From NCBI RefSeq assembly GCF_030247185.1, contig NC_080572.1, positions 95,591,198 to 95,655,197 of the forward strand: a stretch of 64,000 nt of DNA, in the 5' to 3' direction. This stretch comes from Malaya genurostris (taxonomy: Eukaryota; Arthropoda; Insecta; Diptera; Culicidae). Positions 11,805 to 25,362 of the stretch are shown in pieces. The translations under genes were made by a program, and so were the position numbers. The notes under the pieces were generated by a model. It searched no databases. It was not told the origin of the DNA and saw only the letters and a list, made by a program, of their open reading frames with translations. How positions within the stretch are numbered: the first letter of the stretch is position 1; every line of letters starts with the position of its first letter.

Positions 11805-11911
11805 TTGCGCAATCAGTGTGATAATAAAGTTTAAAATCAACAAGCCAGTGAACGAGTGACAGCAGAACAAAAAAAACGGAAATCGCTTTCTCCATCAAGA
11901 ATTCAAATGAG
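11805..11911 (+). promoter_or_regulatory. Putative core promoter and 5' UTR of the secreted-protein gene
   Basis: An arthropod initiator-like AATCAGTGTG lies at 11811-11820, with no TATA box about 30 bp upstream. It is followed by about 95 bp of A-rich, ATG-free leader up to the first ATG at 11912. This fits an Inr-driven, TATA-less promoter, but the start site is inferred from the motif only; transcription could begin further upstream and be spliced. Confidence 0.35.
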
Positions 11912-12295
11912 ATGCAAATTTTACTAGTGATAATGCGATTATTAGTGATTTTAAGCGCTTCGTTGTTCGTCGTTCGCGCGTCGGGGACCTTTGTGAACTA
12001 CTCCGTCGTTGCTGCAACGGTGATTCCTAGTGGTGCCACCATGACTACTGCTAACCGCACTGGACAGGACTCCGGTGGTGATACATTGCTGGTATTGAGC
12101 CATCCGAATAGTGGCTCGGTGCCGGTGGTCGCTTCCAACGGTGCTGTGCAGCCAAAGCAAAGGTCAATACAGAGCATAGATCTGCCGAGTGCCCAGTCCA
12201 CGAACATCGGGCAGTCGGTGCTGCCAAAGAATGTCTATCGAACTAAGTTATCCAAATTGAAGCTGATTCTACTGGCCGATATGCTGAATGAAATG
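11912..12295 (+). CDS. 5' coding exon of an unidentified secreted protein
   Basis: An open exon of 128 codons begins with an ATG at 11912; a second in-frame ATG at 11933 gives MRLLVILSASLFVVRASG, a textbook signal peptide (positive n-region, hydrophobic core, small residues before the likely cleavage after Ala-Ser-Gly). The mature part is Ser/Thr/Val-rich with two N-glycosylation sequons (NYS, NRT) and a basic KQR site near residue 84, then a conserved-looking basic/hydrophobic end (VYRTKLSKLKLILLADML). The exon ends exactly at a codon boundary with ATG|GTAAGT (12295/12296), a strong 5' splice donor in phase 0. GC content is clearly higher than in the flanks. I do not recognise the family; a peptide-hormone-like or small secreted protein is possible. 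The next exon is not identifiable in the window. Confidence 0.7.
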
Positions 12296-13261
12296 GTAAG
12301 TATGAGCATTATAATTCACATTATGCTTTCTAGTGCATAATTTTCAAGTTTCATAAGTGTAATAGAATGTCACTAATTGACAACTGAGGGATCGACAACG
12401 AAGCATAGCTGACTCCCAAACTCACTATTTCCTACTAACGACAGGAATCGAAAAATACATTGAACTTGTTAAAAGATAATTAAATTTCCTTGCGCTTAAG
12501 AACAAAACTACCGATGCTAATGATGTCATAAAGAACTGGAATTCAGTGACATAAAGTCTGCCTTGTCTCATCTTTTAACGGCAGTACTCGCGGTGCTTTG
12601 GGAAACTTGACTTCCTCAAAAATGTTCAGCGAAATAAAACTAAGCGGATTCGGATTCATGTCCAAATAAGTGCATCTAAATAAATATATATTTGGTGGTT
12701 TTGATTGCTAAAGCTGTTTGGGAGCCTTCATAAAAATTATGTTTTTTTTATTTTAAATTAAATTTTATATTCATTCATAAAAATTCTTCTCTTCTGAATC
12801 CTTAGCTATTTGACATGTTTTTCTTTATTTGAGTGATTAATGAACATGATAAATATGATCAGTAATACCTTCACGAGGTTCTTCATCTGAGCGTAGCAAT
12901 GATCTGTTGTTCAATTGCTTTTAATCCTTCCACTATGTCGAGTGTACAGTCACAGAGATAGACATCTCGGAAACATACGGAAATTGTATCCGCTGTCGAA
13001 TTGCCTTCGTGTGACTTATGGTGAGTATTGCTAGTTATTTCTTGTCGTTAAGTGACGTAAGTGCCGTCTAGCAAGTCACGCTCCGGTATATGTTTGGGAA
13101 ATAATATTCAATAAATATCAAATCTATGACGACATCAGCTGATTTGATCTGCGTTTGTTCTATGTCCGAATATATTTACACTTTTTACCTGTAATCATAA
13201 ATGAAATACATCTAGATTCTCCAGTGTAATACTAACGAAATTGAACATCCCGAAAATGTAT
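12296..13261 (+). other. Presumed intron of the secreted-protein gene
   Basis: It begins with GTAAGTATGAG after the coding exon. The sequence is AT-rich with no recognisable exon. If the gene really continues downstream, its first intron is long and includes the 9.2-kb transposon that follows. Confidence 0.4.
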
Positions 13262-13397
13262 GTGGGACATTCCATGCAAAATCAGCCACCTAAAATTTTT
13301 TTTCCATGAAACTAGTATTTTCGGTAAAGAACTCGAAAATATTCGAGATATGATTTTTTGAAACTTCGCGTTTACAAAAAAGAGCCTTAAACAAATA

Positions 13398-13925
13398 AAA
13401 ACCTGTTTAAATCCACCTAGTGGTGTAATGATGCCTTTCTCATATACTCATTACATCATAAATATTACCGTGAAAATCGCAAAAACAATTGTTCATTGAA
13501 AAAAATAGGAAAATTTGTTCGGACCTAATCTACCCTGTAGTTCCGGAAATAGTATCCACAACAAATTTAGGAATTCCGTATGACACTGTAAGATTTTTTC
13601 TTTGAACATATAAGTTTGTAAAAATCGATTTGGCCTTCTTGAAGGAAATTTGGTACAGTTTTCAATCACCATTTCAAATTCTTTCGAAACTGGATTCAGT
13701 TGACCGGAATAGCCGAAGTTGATTCGTTTGCCAGCAAAAAATATGATCTTCAAATTGGAACAGTTTTGAACCTAGTTAAACCTAGACTTACTATCTCATG
13801 CTCTATTTCGATAGAATCAATTAAACGAAATCTAATCAACGAAGCGAACCTGCGTTTCTGTTACTTCTGCATAGGTAAGTCAAGTTAAACAGCATGAATC
13901 AACATTATTATTATTATTATTATTA

Positions 13926-13988
<63 letters not shown>

Positions 13989-14862
13989 TTTTATTATTAT
14001 TATTTTTATTATTATTATTATTATTATTATTGTTATTGACATCACTACACCACCGGTAGTACTGCACTACCGGCTGTGAAAATTGCATTTTTTTTTCAAA
14101 CGAACTTCAATTTATTGACATTCTTTTATATTTTTATACCATTTATTTTACCCCGGCTTTACAATCTTTTTTTTCTTTCGATTCCACTTATAAAAAAGCA
14201 AAATTTTTATCAACCGCAGCACCGTCTTTTACCAATATCACATACTGGTAGCAGACATCCGTAATCATTTCTTATGGCATCACCACTTTCGGTGCTTCAG
14301 GAGCTGGAAAAGGGGGGACCAGTAGTGCCGAATTAAGTTTTTATGCCCACAAAATAACAAGCTTTGCAAACCAGAAAAATTTATTAGACAGTTTCATGGG
14401 ATTTGTACCTGTTTTTGACCATCGTTCGTGAAAAACAACTAATGAAATTGATAATTTTCCACTTATCAGATAAAATGTTCTACCAATTTTTAGGAATCTA
14501 TAAGACATTTCATTTGAATCTTAGTTTGCGAAAATCGGTTGAGCGGTTCCAGAGATAATTGAGTACAAACTTTTTCTCAAATTTTCGCATATTACCATAT
14601 AACTTCGGAACCGGAAGTCGGATCCAAATGAAATTCAATAGCAGACTATGGGACCACTTTCATTAGAGTCTTAGTTTGTGAAAATCGGTTCAGCCACCTC
14701 TGAAAAAGGTGAGTGCATATTTTTGTTACACACGCACACACACACATTTTCTCAGTTTGTCGAGCTGAGTCGAATGGTATATGACATTCGGCCCTTCGGG
14801 TCTCGGTTAAAAAGTCGGTTTTCACAGAGATTGCATAGCCTTTCTATATGAGAAAGGCGAAA
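13398..14862 (+). mobile_element. MITE family B copy inside the left arm
   Basis: It starts with CCTGTTTAAATCCACCTAGTGGTGTAATGATGCCTTTCTC (13398 onward) and ends with the reverse of the same theme, CCTTTCTATATGAGAAAGGC (14840-14860). Internal signature: GGAACCGGAAGTCGGATCC (about 14608), GAAAATCGGTTCAGCCACC, (CA)n and GTCGAGCTGAGTCGAATGG. It separates two pieces of the left arm that are contiguous in the right arm, which defines it as an insertion. It is itself interrupted by a TTA microsatellite block. No coding sequence. Confidence 0.75.
13904..14037 (+). repeat. (TTA)n microsatellite
   Basis: About 44 units of ATT/TTA with a few T or G interruptions. All open frames over it (poly-Tyr, poly-Ile, poly-Asn) are artefacts of the repeat. 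Confidence 0.95.
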
Positions 14863-15707
14863 AATTCAACCTTGGGCAAATTTTTTGTTTCTTTTGTTTA
14901 GATCAAAAAAGAAGGCTTAGGGGTTTAACTCAAACTTGGGAAAGTTTTAGAGTGGAAAGATTAATACTTTCGGAGCAGTGGATTTTTCAATCAAGTGTAC
15001 CGCAGCGCAACTCGCTCGGATACAGGCTTAACTTGTCGACACATGTCGCCCCACTGCACAGTGGTTTGAATCGACAAAAACGTGAACTTAATTCTCTAGC
15101 TGCTAAACCGTTGATCCAATATGCATAGTTCCTTTGGAGAACTCATTCACACAAACATACCTCGTGATTTGATCGCAATAAAAAATGTACAAAGCCTACT
15201 ACGATAAAAGTTCATTTCACCACCTTTTTTCCCTTAAGAGATAAAGAAACGATGTCTTCTACAAAGTTTTAGAGTTTCTAACGAGAAAAAACATTGCCGA
15301 AGAAGCTAACGGTCTAACGCATATAGTTTCTGATATATGAAGCATTTTCGTTTGAAACCACTTAAAATCAATTTTTTGTGCATAACTTTTTTCGCAATTA
15401 TTTTCAGTGTCTACTATGTTCGAGACAATGACTAAAAACGTAAAATTACACATTTTTGTTGAAGACTGTGCACAGTTTGACTTTTTCCCTAAAAAGTTAT
15501 TTAACATTTAAATTTTTATATACACTAACTTTAACTACTAATAGGAAGCAGGGTCGCAGACAAAAAAGCTCATACATATACTTTTTGGAAAGCTTAAATC
15601 AAGTAATATAAAGTTACGAAGTGCGTAGCGTGGCCTTTTTAAATTGTGTGAATGAGACTACAAAATATAGAGTGCTTTTTTGACCATTTTCTTAGAAAAA
15701 ACGTACA
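14863..15707. repeat. Left inverted-repeat arm, inner part
   Basis: About 845 bp that pair, inverted and at roughly 85-90% identity by eye, with 19613-19815 and 18060-18724. The arm carries no open frame shared between the two copies, so the conservation is structural (terminal repeat), not coding. Confidence 0.8.
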
Positions 15708-15711
15708 TTAA

Positions 15712-16964
15712 CCGTTGTGCACTCGAAAAAAAAAACACCTTTAACCACCCGAATGGGTACCCGGGTACCCATTTTTTTAAATCGCTGTAAGTTGAGCATT
15801 TTTCAACCGATTGAAGTAATTTTAGCACTGTTGGATTCAGGAACTTAAGCTCTTTGGGATTGGTACCCATAAAGATGGACATGGTGCTCCTGGTTCCCAG
15901 GAACCCGGATATCCTAAATGAGTTCCGACATCGAGGCATTTATACACGGATTTCACGTATTTTTGTAATCTTATCTAAGAATTGCTATATGAAATCAAGT
16001 GCTATGCTGAGTTGTTATGTTTATATATTTCAGGGGGCATCCGTTATGTACGTAACATAAAATTTTGAATTTTTCTACCACTCCTTTCCCCCTTTGTCGA
16101 GCATTTCTCAATCTTTTCACCATGTATTGTCACGTATTTTTGAAACCTCTCCCCCCTAAACGCGTGACGTACTTTATGTATGTTCCCTTATATACTTCAC
16201 TTTCTTATCTTCAGTTTGAAAATTATTATGTACTTCAGGCCTATTGCGAGGAGCACGCAATACCAAATTTTGTGTTATGTATGCAATGTAATTAAATGCA
16301 ATCAAAATTAGTGAAAGCAGTAGTAAATTTCAGGTAATAAAAATATAAGGAGTGTAATGAAAATGTAACAAAAACAATAAATTTTGAAATTGAACATGTA
16401 ATCAATTCGGTCTGCGTGCCCCTCGGCCTCAGGCGATGTAAATATGTATAAGTGAGATGTCCTGCAACAGTTGGCAGCGTTGTGTATTCTACATATGTTT
16501 CATTTTGGTACGGCCTTTCTCAAATAGCTGGTTTGGAAAAGTTTCAAATTAGTAAATGACATTTATGGTGGAAAACACAAGTGTCGGAACATTCTACGGA
16601 AATCCGGATTAACGGGAACCAGAAGAACCTACTACAGCAATATACACGGCCATCGAAAAGTGGATAAATTTCTGAATTTACCCGTACTGAAAAAATTCAA
16701 ATCGGATGGAATTTGCCTTAGTTACAAGCATTTTTATTTGTGGGTACCCGGGTACCCATTCGGGTGTTTACGTAATAAAAAAAATTTGAGCCGCCCCGTT
16801 CGACCCCCCTTACTGTAAAATGAAAAGTCAAAGCATGAGAAGTTATGGTCCAACTAGTTCTTGGAATTGACCGAATTGCAGAATCTTAGTTTAAACCTAA
16901 CTCAGAAATTTCTTATTTTGAAATTCGAAAAGGTACCCGGGTACCCATTCGAGTGCATAAGGGT
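15712..16964. mobile_element. piggyBac-like MITE with repeated GGGTACCC palindromes
   Basis: Flanked by TTAA on both sides (15708-15711 and 16965-16968). The termini are inverted: CCGTTGTGCACTCGAA at the left and TTCGAGTGCATAAGGG at the right. Near each end is ACCCGAATGGGTACCCGGGTACCC or its reverse (about 15750-15772 and 16931-16950), with a further copy inside at about 16741-16766. TTAA targets and CCY-type ends fit piggyBac. No transposase is encoded; the 1.25-kb interior has only short frames. A smaller MITE is nested at 16031-16190. Confidence 0.7.
16031..16190. mobile_element. Small nested MITE
   Basis: The 160-bp unit begins AGGGGGCATCCGTTATGTACG and ends CGTACTTTATGTATGTTCCCTTA, which are imperfect inverted repeats of each other (about 24 bp, several mismatches). 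The C-rich/G-rich interior (CTCCTTTCCCCC, CTCTCCCCCC) is typical of a widespread insect MITE type that I know by pattern only. Confidence 0.5.
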
Positions 16965-16968
16965 TTAA

Positions 16969-18059
16969 TAAAATTGTTTATCTTCATATCACGCGTTCTT
17001 TGTGATATCGACCGATAAGTTACCTCTAGGCAAAAACTTGTGCAAGAAATTGCAGTCGAAGTATAAAAAAATAGAGCATTAGTTTTAACACCAGACGAAA
17101 GAGAAGACTTTTCACTATAGGTTATTATTATGACTTACTCTCAGCGAGTACCGAGTCTGTCGGAATTCCTCTTCAAAGTGAATGTTGATAGGTGTCTTAT
17201 TGAACGTTATCACAAAAAAATCGCGAGATATAACCGACTTCAGTAGAAAATGTAATAGAATTGCAGTGAGGCAACCGATTAGTTATAAATTTCCTAAAAC
17301 CAAACAAACCTTTTTTTGGTAATTATTATTCTTTATTCTTAGTCTGTGCACGTTTTTATACTCGAGTTCAGGCATTTCTCTTTTAAAAAAATGTATAGAC
17401 TCATAATTTACATAATTTGATTTGATACTTTACCGTGTACGCCTGTATGTAACGTTATATTATCATTGACCAAATGCTCCAGCATTTGTATTATCAACCA
17501 ACTCTTTTGTGTTCTTAAAAATAATATGCAGTGCTGCTCTCACCAACACCAACAGTGCATATTTGGAGCAGGAAATTTAATATAAAGCTACTTCACTGTG
17601 CTTCATTTTTCAATATACTTTAAAAGTAAAACTATGCGTCAATATAAATAAACGGTCATATTCATTGAAATTAATGTATTCCAATTTAGTTTTACATCGA
17701 GGATGGTTTTGAATCGAATTTTTTATTCAACTGATGTCCGTTTCATAATACTATTTATTTAAAAATCGTGTGAATTTCATTTTTTTTCAGTGTATGGCTT
17801 AATTCATAAGAACATATTTCGTAGAATGATATGATTTTACAAAAAAGATTCAACCTTTCAAGCAGGCTACACTTACACATTTCAACACATAAAAATTAAT
17901 CTCAGAAGACTTAAATTTAAAATATGTTTTTGGGCGTACTGGTAATGGTGTAAGATATCAAATTATATTCAATCATAACACCATTGCAACAAAGCTACAC
18001 TAACGACCGATTTCAATTTTTGAACATTTCCTACAAAGCTCTTTTTAATAAACCTAAAA
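16969..18059. other. Interior of the long-arm element; no gene recognised
   Basis: AT-rich, no open frame above about 70 codons and no transposase motif. This is the unique centre between the two inverted arms. Confidence 0.5.
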
Positions 18060-18724
18060 CAGTCGTGTTAGTAAATGTTTTTGCTAAGAAAATGATCAAA
18101 AAAGCATTCTATGTTTCGTTGTCTTATTTACACAATTTAAAAAGGCCACGTTACTCACTTCGTATCTGTGTATTACTTGATTTAAGCTGTCCAAAAAGTA
18201 TATGTATGTGCCTTTTTGTCTGCGACCCTGCTTCCTATTAGTAGTAAAAATTAGTGTATATAAAAGTTTTAATGTTAAATACCTTTTTAAGGAAATGTCT
18301 AAAACGTGCACAGTTTTCAACAAAAATGTGTAATTTTACGGTTTAAGTAATTGTCTTGAACATAGTAGAAACTGAAAATAATTGCGAAAAAAGTTATGTA
18401 CAAAAAATTGATTTTAAGTGGTTTCAGACGAAAATGCTTCATATATCCGAAACTATATGCGTTAGACCTATAGCTTCTTCGGCAAAAATTTTTCTCGTTA
18501 GAAGTTCTAAAACTTCGTAGAAGACATTATTTTTTTATCTCTTAAGGGAAAAAAGTTGTTGAAATGAACTTTTATCGTAGTAGGCTTTGCACATTTTTTA
18601 TTGTGATCAAATCACGAGGTATGTTTTTGTGAATGAGTTCTCCAAAGGACCTATGTATGTCGGATCAACGGTTTAGCAGCTAGAGAATTAAGTTCACGTT
18701 TTTGTCGATTCAAACCACTGTGCA
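18060..18724. repeat. Right inverted-repeat arm, inner part
   Basis: Inverted counterpart of 15050-15707. At 18724 the match to the left arm stops at TGCA and resumes at 19613 (TGGCGCGACATGTG), which defines an insertion between them. Confidence 0.8.
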
Positions 18725-19612
18725 CTGATCGCATTCTAACTTTGACAGTTTATTGTTAGATACGTTTTAGTTAGGATTGCGGTGTAAAAATGAATTCAAA
18801 AATCAAAATCGTTGCTACAATCCATTTAACTTTGAGACAGTTAGCAAAAATCAAAAACATTCGTTTCGTCGGGTTTCTACTTTCCTTCTTTAGATATTCG
18901 ATATTTTGCAAGCAAATGATGTTTTGTGTGTACCGTGTGTTTTCTGTAAAATGATGATTTCATTATACAGACATCAGAAGTTTGATAAAAATTAGTTTTT
19001 ACTATTTTTTCCCTGAATCACAGTCCTTTTTTTCCACGAGAATCACTACTTTGGAACAAAATATTTTGATGTATATGTCTTACGAATACTCCAGTTTATT
19101 TTGCAAAACAGTGCAATTCGGTAAGATATCCGTAAGGCAAATAAGGTTCATTCTAGAAAGGCAATCGATATTTCAAAGTTTGAAAAATGCAATGTTACAA
19201 TGTAAGTAAATGTAAAAATTACTTCTGTATAGACACATTGTCATCAGTCTCAGAGGATTCAGAATCTGTGATCACCATTGCATCAGCAGAATTTTCCCTC
19301 ACAGTTGAATAGTGAAAATTGCATCATTTCGCAACTTTTCCAAAACTGTATCACTATTTTAACTATCGCCCCAATTTGACTCGCTTTCTGTCTACACGGT
19401 GCATACAAAACGTCATCTGCTTGTAAAAAAAATCGAATTTCTCAAGAAGGAAAGAAGAAACCCGACGAAACGAATGTTTTTGATATTTGCTAACATGAGT
19501 CTTAAACTAAAATGGATTGCAGCAGCGATTTTAATTTTTGAATTCATTTTTACACCGTGATCTTAACTGAAACGTTGCTAACAATAAACTGTCAAAGTTA
19601 GAATTCGATCAG
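18725..19612. mobile_element. Foldback MITE inside the right arm
   Basis: The 888-bp insertion starts CTGATCGCATTCTAACTTTG and ends with its inverse, CAAAGTTAGAATTCGATCAG. The arms run at least 200 bp inward (landmarks CTGTCAAAGTTA, GTGTAAAAATGAATTC, AACATTCGTTTCGTCGGGTTT). The short centre (about 18980-19380) has no coding sequence. No clear target duplication could be fixed because of ambiguity at CA/TG. Confidence 0.7.
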
Positions 19613-20003
19613 TGGCGCGACATGTGTCGACAAGTTAAGCCCGTATCCGAGCGAGTTGCGCTGCGGCACACTCTGCGCGTGCGGATCTTGATTGAAAAAT
19701 TCACTGCTCCGAAAGTATTCATCTTTCCGCTCTAAAACTTTGCCAAGTTTGAGTTAAACCCCTAAGGCTTCTTTTTTCAACTAAAAAGAGAAAAAAAATA
19801 GGCCCAAGTTTGAATTTTTTTTTATTTGTTTATTAATTTTTAACTTTTTTCATTAAATAATTTATATAGAGCTAAGCTAAGTAAAAGACGCATATTTCAT
19901 GTCTTGGATGAATTTTTGTATCTTTATTAGATTTTACAGTAAAGCTGTTGAAAAAAGCCTTTTTTTTAAAAGCGAAATTTCAAAAAATCATATCTCGAAA
20001 ATT
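19613..20003. repeat. Right inverted-repeat arm, middle part
   Basis: Matches, inverted, 14863-15050 and then 13340-13397. At 20003 the match breaks at ATCTCGAA and resumes at 22339 with TCGAATATTTTCGAG, so TCGAA may be the target duplication of the A/C composite inserted between. Confidence 0.75.
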
Positions 20004-20029
20004 TCATGTACCATATTGAAATAAAAAAA

Positions 20030-20280
20030 AACCCTTCTTAATCCACCTAGTGGTGTGATAATGCCTTTTTCTTCTTTCATAATAGTCTCATGAAAATGTA
20101 TTTCATAATTTTATTAAATAATTTCGGATACTAATTTCGAAACTGATTGATCCAGATTGATTCGAGTAGTTCACAAAAGCATGCTTCAGTGTTTATGTCA
20201 CACAGTCAGCATCATTTTTCCAAATTAGTGCTTGACATTTGCGTTGCCTATTTGTAATCAGTGATGCTAATCTAAAAAAA
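20030..20280 (+). repeat. MITE family C unit
   Basis: AACCCTTCTTAATCCACCTAGTGGTGTGATAATGCC, then a unique about 200-bp body (GATTCGAGTAGTTCACAAAAGCATGCTTCA, GCTTGACATTTGCGTTGCC) ending GATGCTAATCTAAAAAAA. The same body followed by the same family A unit recurs at 54746-55012, so A and C travel together. Confidence 0.65.
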
Positions 20281-21135
20281 AGCCTTCTTAGTCCACTTAG
20301 TGGAATTTCCATATATCTTGAAAAATCACCATAGGGGGAAGCACATGAAATTTTCGAAATCGAAAAAAATTTTTGATGCTAAACGGCTTAGAATTGCATG
20401 AAACGTCGAGACTTAGTGTCATCTCGAAAAAAAATTTTTTTGAAAAAGTCAACTTTTTGGGACTTAGAAAAAATATGAAAATTTCATAAGAAAGTCCCAG
20501 AAAGTTGATTTTTTCATAAAATTTTTTTTGAGATGACACTAAATTTCGATGTTTCATGCAGTTTTAAGAGTTTCGGCATCAAAAAAAATTTTCGATTTTG
20601 GAAATTTCATGTACTCCCCCCTATGGTGCTTTTTCAAGGTCGAAAATTGTCAAACCTTTACCACCGGGCAGCACCCCTTACGCATGTCCGATTTAGGTCA
20701 AATTTTGCATGAAGACTTTTTCCGAGGTGCTTAAACTTTTGAGCACTAGAACTTAACGAAAATAGAGGTGATCCTAAAATTTTGGCACCCATATATATAT
20801 ATAAAAGCGGTAAAAATCAATGTGTTTTGTTGGTTACGTCACTTATACCATCATATATCTGGAACCAAAAGTCACAACCATTTGATCTTCGAACTTGATC
20901 AATGGTTCGACAGAAGCTTTCAAACGAGCCTAAGTTTGTTAAAATCGGTTTAGCCATCTCTGAGAAAATTGAGCGCGTTCAAATATCTTCTAAAAGTGCG
21001 CACACACACACACAGACATTTTCCGATCTCGTCGAACTGAGTCGAATGGTATATAACATTATGGGTCTCCGAGGCTCCGTTCGAAAGTCGGTTTTTCCAG
21101 CAATTCTAATACCTTTCTATAGAGAAAGGCAAAAA
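20281..21135 (+). repeat. MITE family A copy with internal hairpin
   Basis: It runs from CCTTCTTAGTCCACTTAGTGG to CCTTTCTATAGAGAAAGGC. About 20328-20626 is a long imperfect hairpin whose ends are CACCATAGGGGG and CCCCCTATGGTG and whose arms share AATTGCATGAAACGTCGAGA, TGTCATCTCGAAAAAAA and their inverses. The 3' part carries GTTACGTCACTTATACCATC, AAAATCGGTTTAGCCATCTC, (CA)n and CTGAGTCGAATGGTATATAAC. Not coding, although the hairpin generates short open frames on both strands. Confidence 0.75.
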
Positions 21136-22336
<1,201 letters not shown>

Positions 22337-22427
22337 AGTGTCGAATATTTTCGAGTTCTTTACCGAAAAAAAGTTAGATGAAAAAAACAAATTTGGGTAG
22401 CTGATTTTGCGTGGAATGCCCATGTAT

Positions 22428-25362
22428 AAAGTTACCTGCGCATTTCACACAATCAACCAGCAGTTATTGGAAAAAAGTACACCCGTTTCTCACTACAAGC
22501 GTTGTCAGTGTCTCCGTACATTGGGAAATCTAGGTTTACTTGATTTATGGTGTGATCCATTCAATAAATTAAAGCAAACGTTGGTGTACTAGTTTGAATT
22601 GGAAAGAAAAATTAAATCATATCAGAAATGATACGTTTTTCAAATATAAATCGTGAAGTTGTGGTTGTATGCTAAATTTGTTTTGTTCTGTTTAGCAAAA
22701 GTAAAGTACTACATTCCGATGCGGAACTCGACCGTCTAGTTCATTCGCAGTCGACTCGTAAGTGTACACGCCGTGATCCTACGAGCACTAGGAATCCTTA
22801 CAAGTAGATCAGTTTATAGAATATTCTCGGCTCGCGCCTGATCATATTCAATATTTTCCTTTTAGTTTTTCAACATATTACACAAGCAGTAAAGTATATT
22901 TGTCTACATTATTAATATAGTAATTCTAATGGATTTTCGCGAGAGATGATTCAATTCATCAAATTGTAGTCTTGAAGATTAGAAACAATAGGAAAAAAGA
23001 AAACGAACATAGTCATATAAAACTACTCTTGAAAGCTAAAAGAAATTGATAAGCAAGAGTTCTCTTGCAAAATTAAGAATAAAAAGTTTCAAATATGTAT
23101 GTAGAAAGAAGAGATAGAGATTATTAATAATATTAAAATGAGAAATAGCTGAAATTTTCGAAAAATTTTGACGAAAGCGAAGACGTTACGTTAGACGTGC
23201 AAGCTTACTGCGATCGTTCAATTTCGGAACATTTGGAATGATTTATTATTGAGTTTATCAGGTGGAACACGCGAAAATATGGTGGGTAATTTTTGTTGCT
23301 GAATCTCTAGTTTTTCCTGAAAAAGTGAAGTATTGAAGATCTTACTGTCTTATTCTAGTGAAATCGGTAGTAGAATATAAATCCAGCCTTAAATTTTCAA
23401 AGGTTACTAATTAATACGAGAATAACGGCAAGGTGTACTGTAAAGAGGAGTGATGTACGACGAGATTGCTTTGTTTCCATCGAAATGAAAACCGTAAATT
23501 TGCGCTCGGGTAGCTTGTTTGAAAATTAATCTACTTGTCAACCAACCTGTTTAGTGTTGTACTAATAATACTGCACAAGTCGTACATCTTGTCGCCTTCT
23601 TCTCTTTTTCATACACATTCAAAAGTCAGTGGCAGAGATAACTTGGAGAACTGCTACCTGGCGATGGCGTAAATGTCGCGGAATGCAATTCGCACAACGG
23701 TTCCGCATAAAGCACTACTTCACCGGTACGAATACGGTCATAGCGGCAGAGGGAAAATGCTGTTACTTGGTAATACGAATACCGTAAACCACAAAAGTTG
23801 AATTGAGTCGAAAAAAGTGCAAGACAACGGTTTGAGACTTGAGTGTTCCAATGGAAGAAGGAAGGATAGGACAAAGTTTTATTTCTTTTTAAAACTAAGT
23901 TATTGCTGATGACTTGTTTAATTCTCACTTCTTGCTGCCGCCACGGGGTATAGCATTTCGGTGCTGATTGTGATGTTGCTCTACGGTAAAAAAAGGGAAG
24001 GTGCGAAAATTGCAATTTCAAGTTGACAAGTTTTGCGTAAATTGAAAAAGATGGGTATGAATGCAGCCTATGGTTTGTCAATGTGTACCCGAATAATTGG
24101 ACTGCGAAATAAAGGGTGATTTCTTGCTTGTATCTCTTTGGCAACACTGTTTTTGTCAGTGTCTTGTGTCATTGTCAAACTTGTTCAGTTTGGTCTATAA
24201 TTTAATCAGGAATGGGCGTTAGCAAAATTGGAGGAAGATTCACTTTTTTATCAAAAAATTAATTAGCGAAATGCTGCATCTAGAGTGAAAACCAGCCAAC
24301 AGCATCGCGAGAGCTACAAATGCATCCCAAAAAAGTCACTGTTTGGCCAATATTTGCATGAAATAATCTTCAAAAAATAAGTTATATTGATCGTTCTTTC
24401 GATTCCAATAAAGATTTAGTCAATATCCAAGGAAGAAAGTTGAATATACTTGAAGTTGAATATAATATAAATTGAGTTGAATATAATGTAAAATATACTC
24501 TGATTTAAATGAAACTTTGCACTCCTTTGTATTTTTTCGTTACCATTTTTGTTCACTTAACAATTTCCGAGCTACGATGATTAGAAGAAAGAATTCAACA
24601 AGAAAATTTATGTCCATATACCAATTTATTGTTTTTGACCTGTAAAATCATTTTCTAGTATTTGAGTGACTATTTTAACTAACAACTTGATTTTTTGAAA
24701 ATAATCAAAACTGTAGCAACAACTACATATTTTTTTAATAGACCCGTCAATATATTTATTTTAATAACAGAGTTAATATGAAAATTATGAAAGCAAACTT
24801 AGAATTAGAGAAAATGGATAAACGTTTATTCAGTGTATAGATTTTTGAGAGTCGCCAATCGATTCCCTACATTTTTCTATCAATAACAGTTTGCGAGTTT
24901 CAGCGAAATCGATTAAACTTTTTTACCAAAAATTCAAACGTCAAATGTTATTTGCTACATACCACTCCTTGCCCTTTTTATCTTATGGCAAGATGCCAAA
25001 TCTAGCAAAAAATTACCGGAACAATTGCGTTGCTTAAGGAACGGTAATAAACCTTTTCCCAGTCTCTTTGGAATATAAATTTTCGTAGTTAATGATTCCA
25101 GTTAGGATATAAAAACCACCCTTCAAGGTACAGGAAGAGATGACCTTCCACTCGAGATATTTTTTTTTGCGAACTTTGACTGTTTGAAATATTTGAGAAA
25201 TCTCTGCTACCTCTCCTCCGTGTGCGTCGTCGGATAATAGTCACCATCATAAGTTGTCAGCTCGGTTCATTGATTAGCTCGAGGCATTTTTGAAAACGAC
25301 ATTCCTTGCTTCCCGATCGTCAAACCGTAACAAGTTTACAACAAAAAAACTGTTTTCGTAAT
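22428..25362. other. No gene recognised
   Basis: About 2.9 kb of AT-rich sequence. The only long frame (- strand, 24147-23626, 173 codons) has no domain, no signal peptide and no splice context. I see no transposon ends that I can pair. Confidence 0.4.

Noticed and set aside
13885..14088. Poly-Tyr / poly-Ile / poly-Asn frames
   Set aside because: Translation artefacts of the (TTA)n microsatellite.
23626..24147. 173-codon open frame on the - strand
   Set aside because: Longest frame in an otherwise empty region, but composition is Phe/Tyr/Ser-rich and no motif is recognised; likely chance or an unrecognised repeat.
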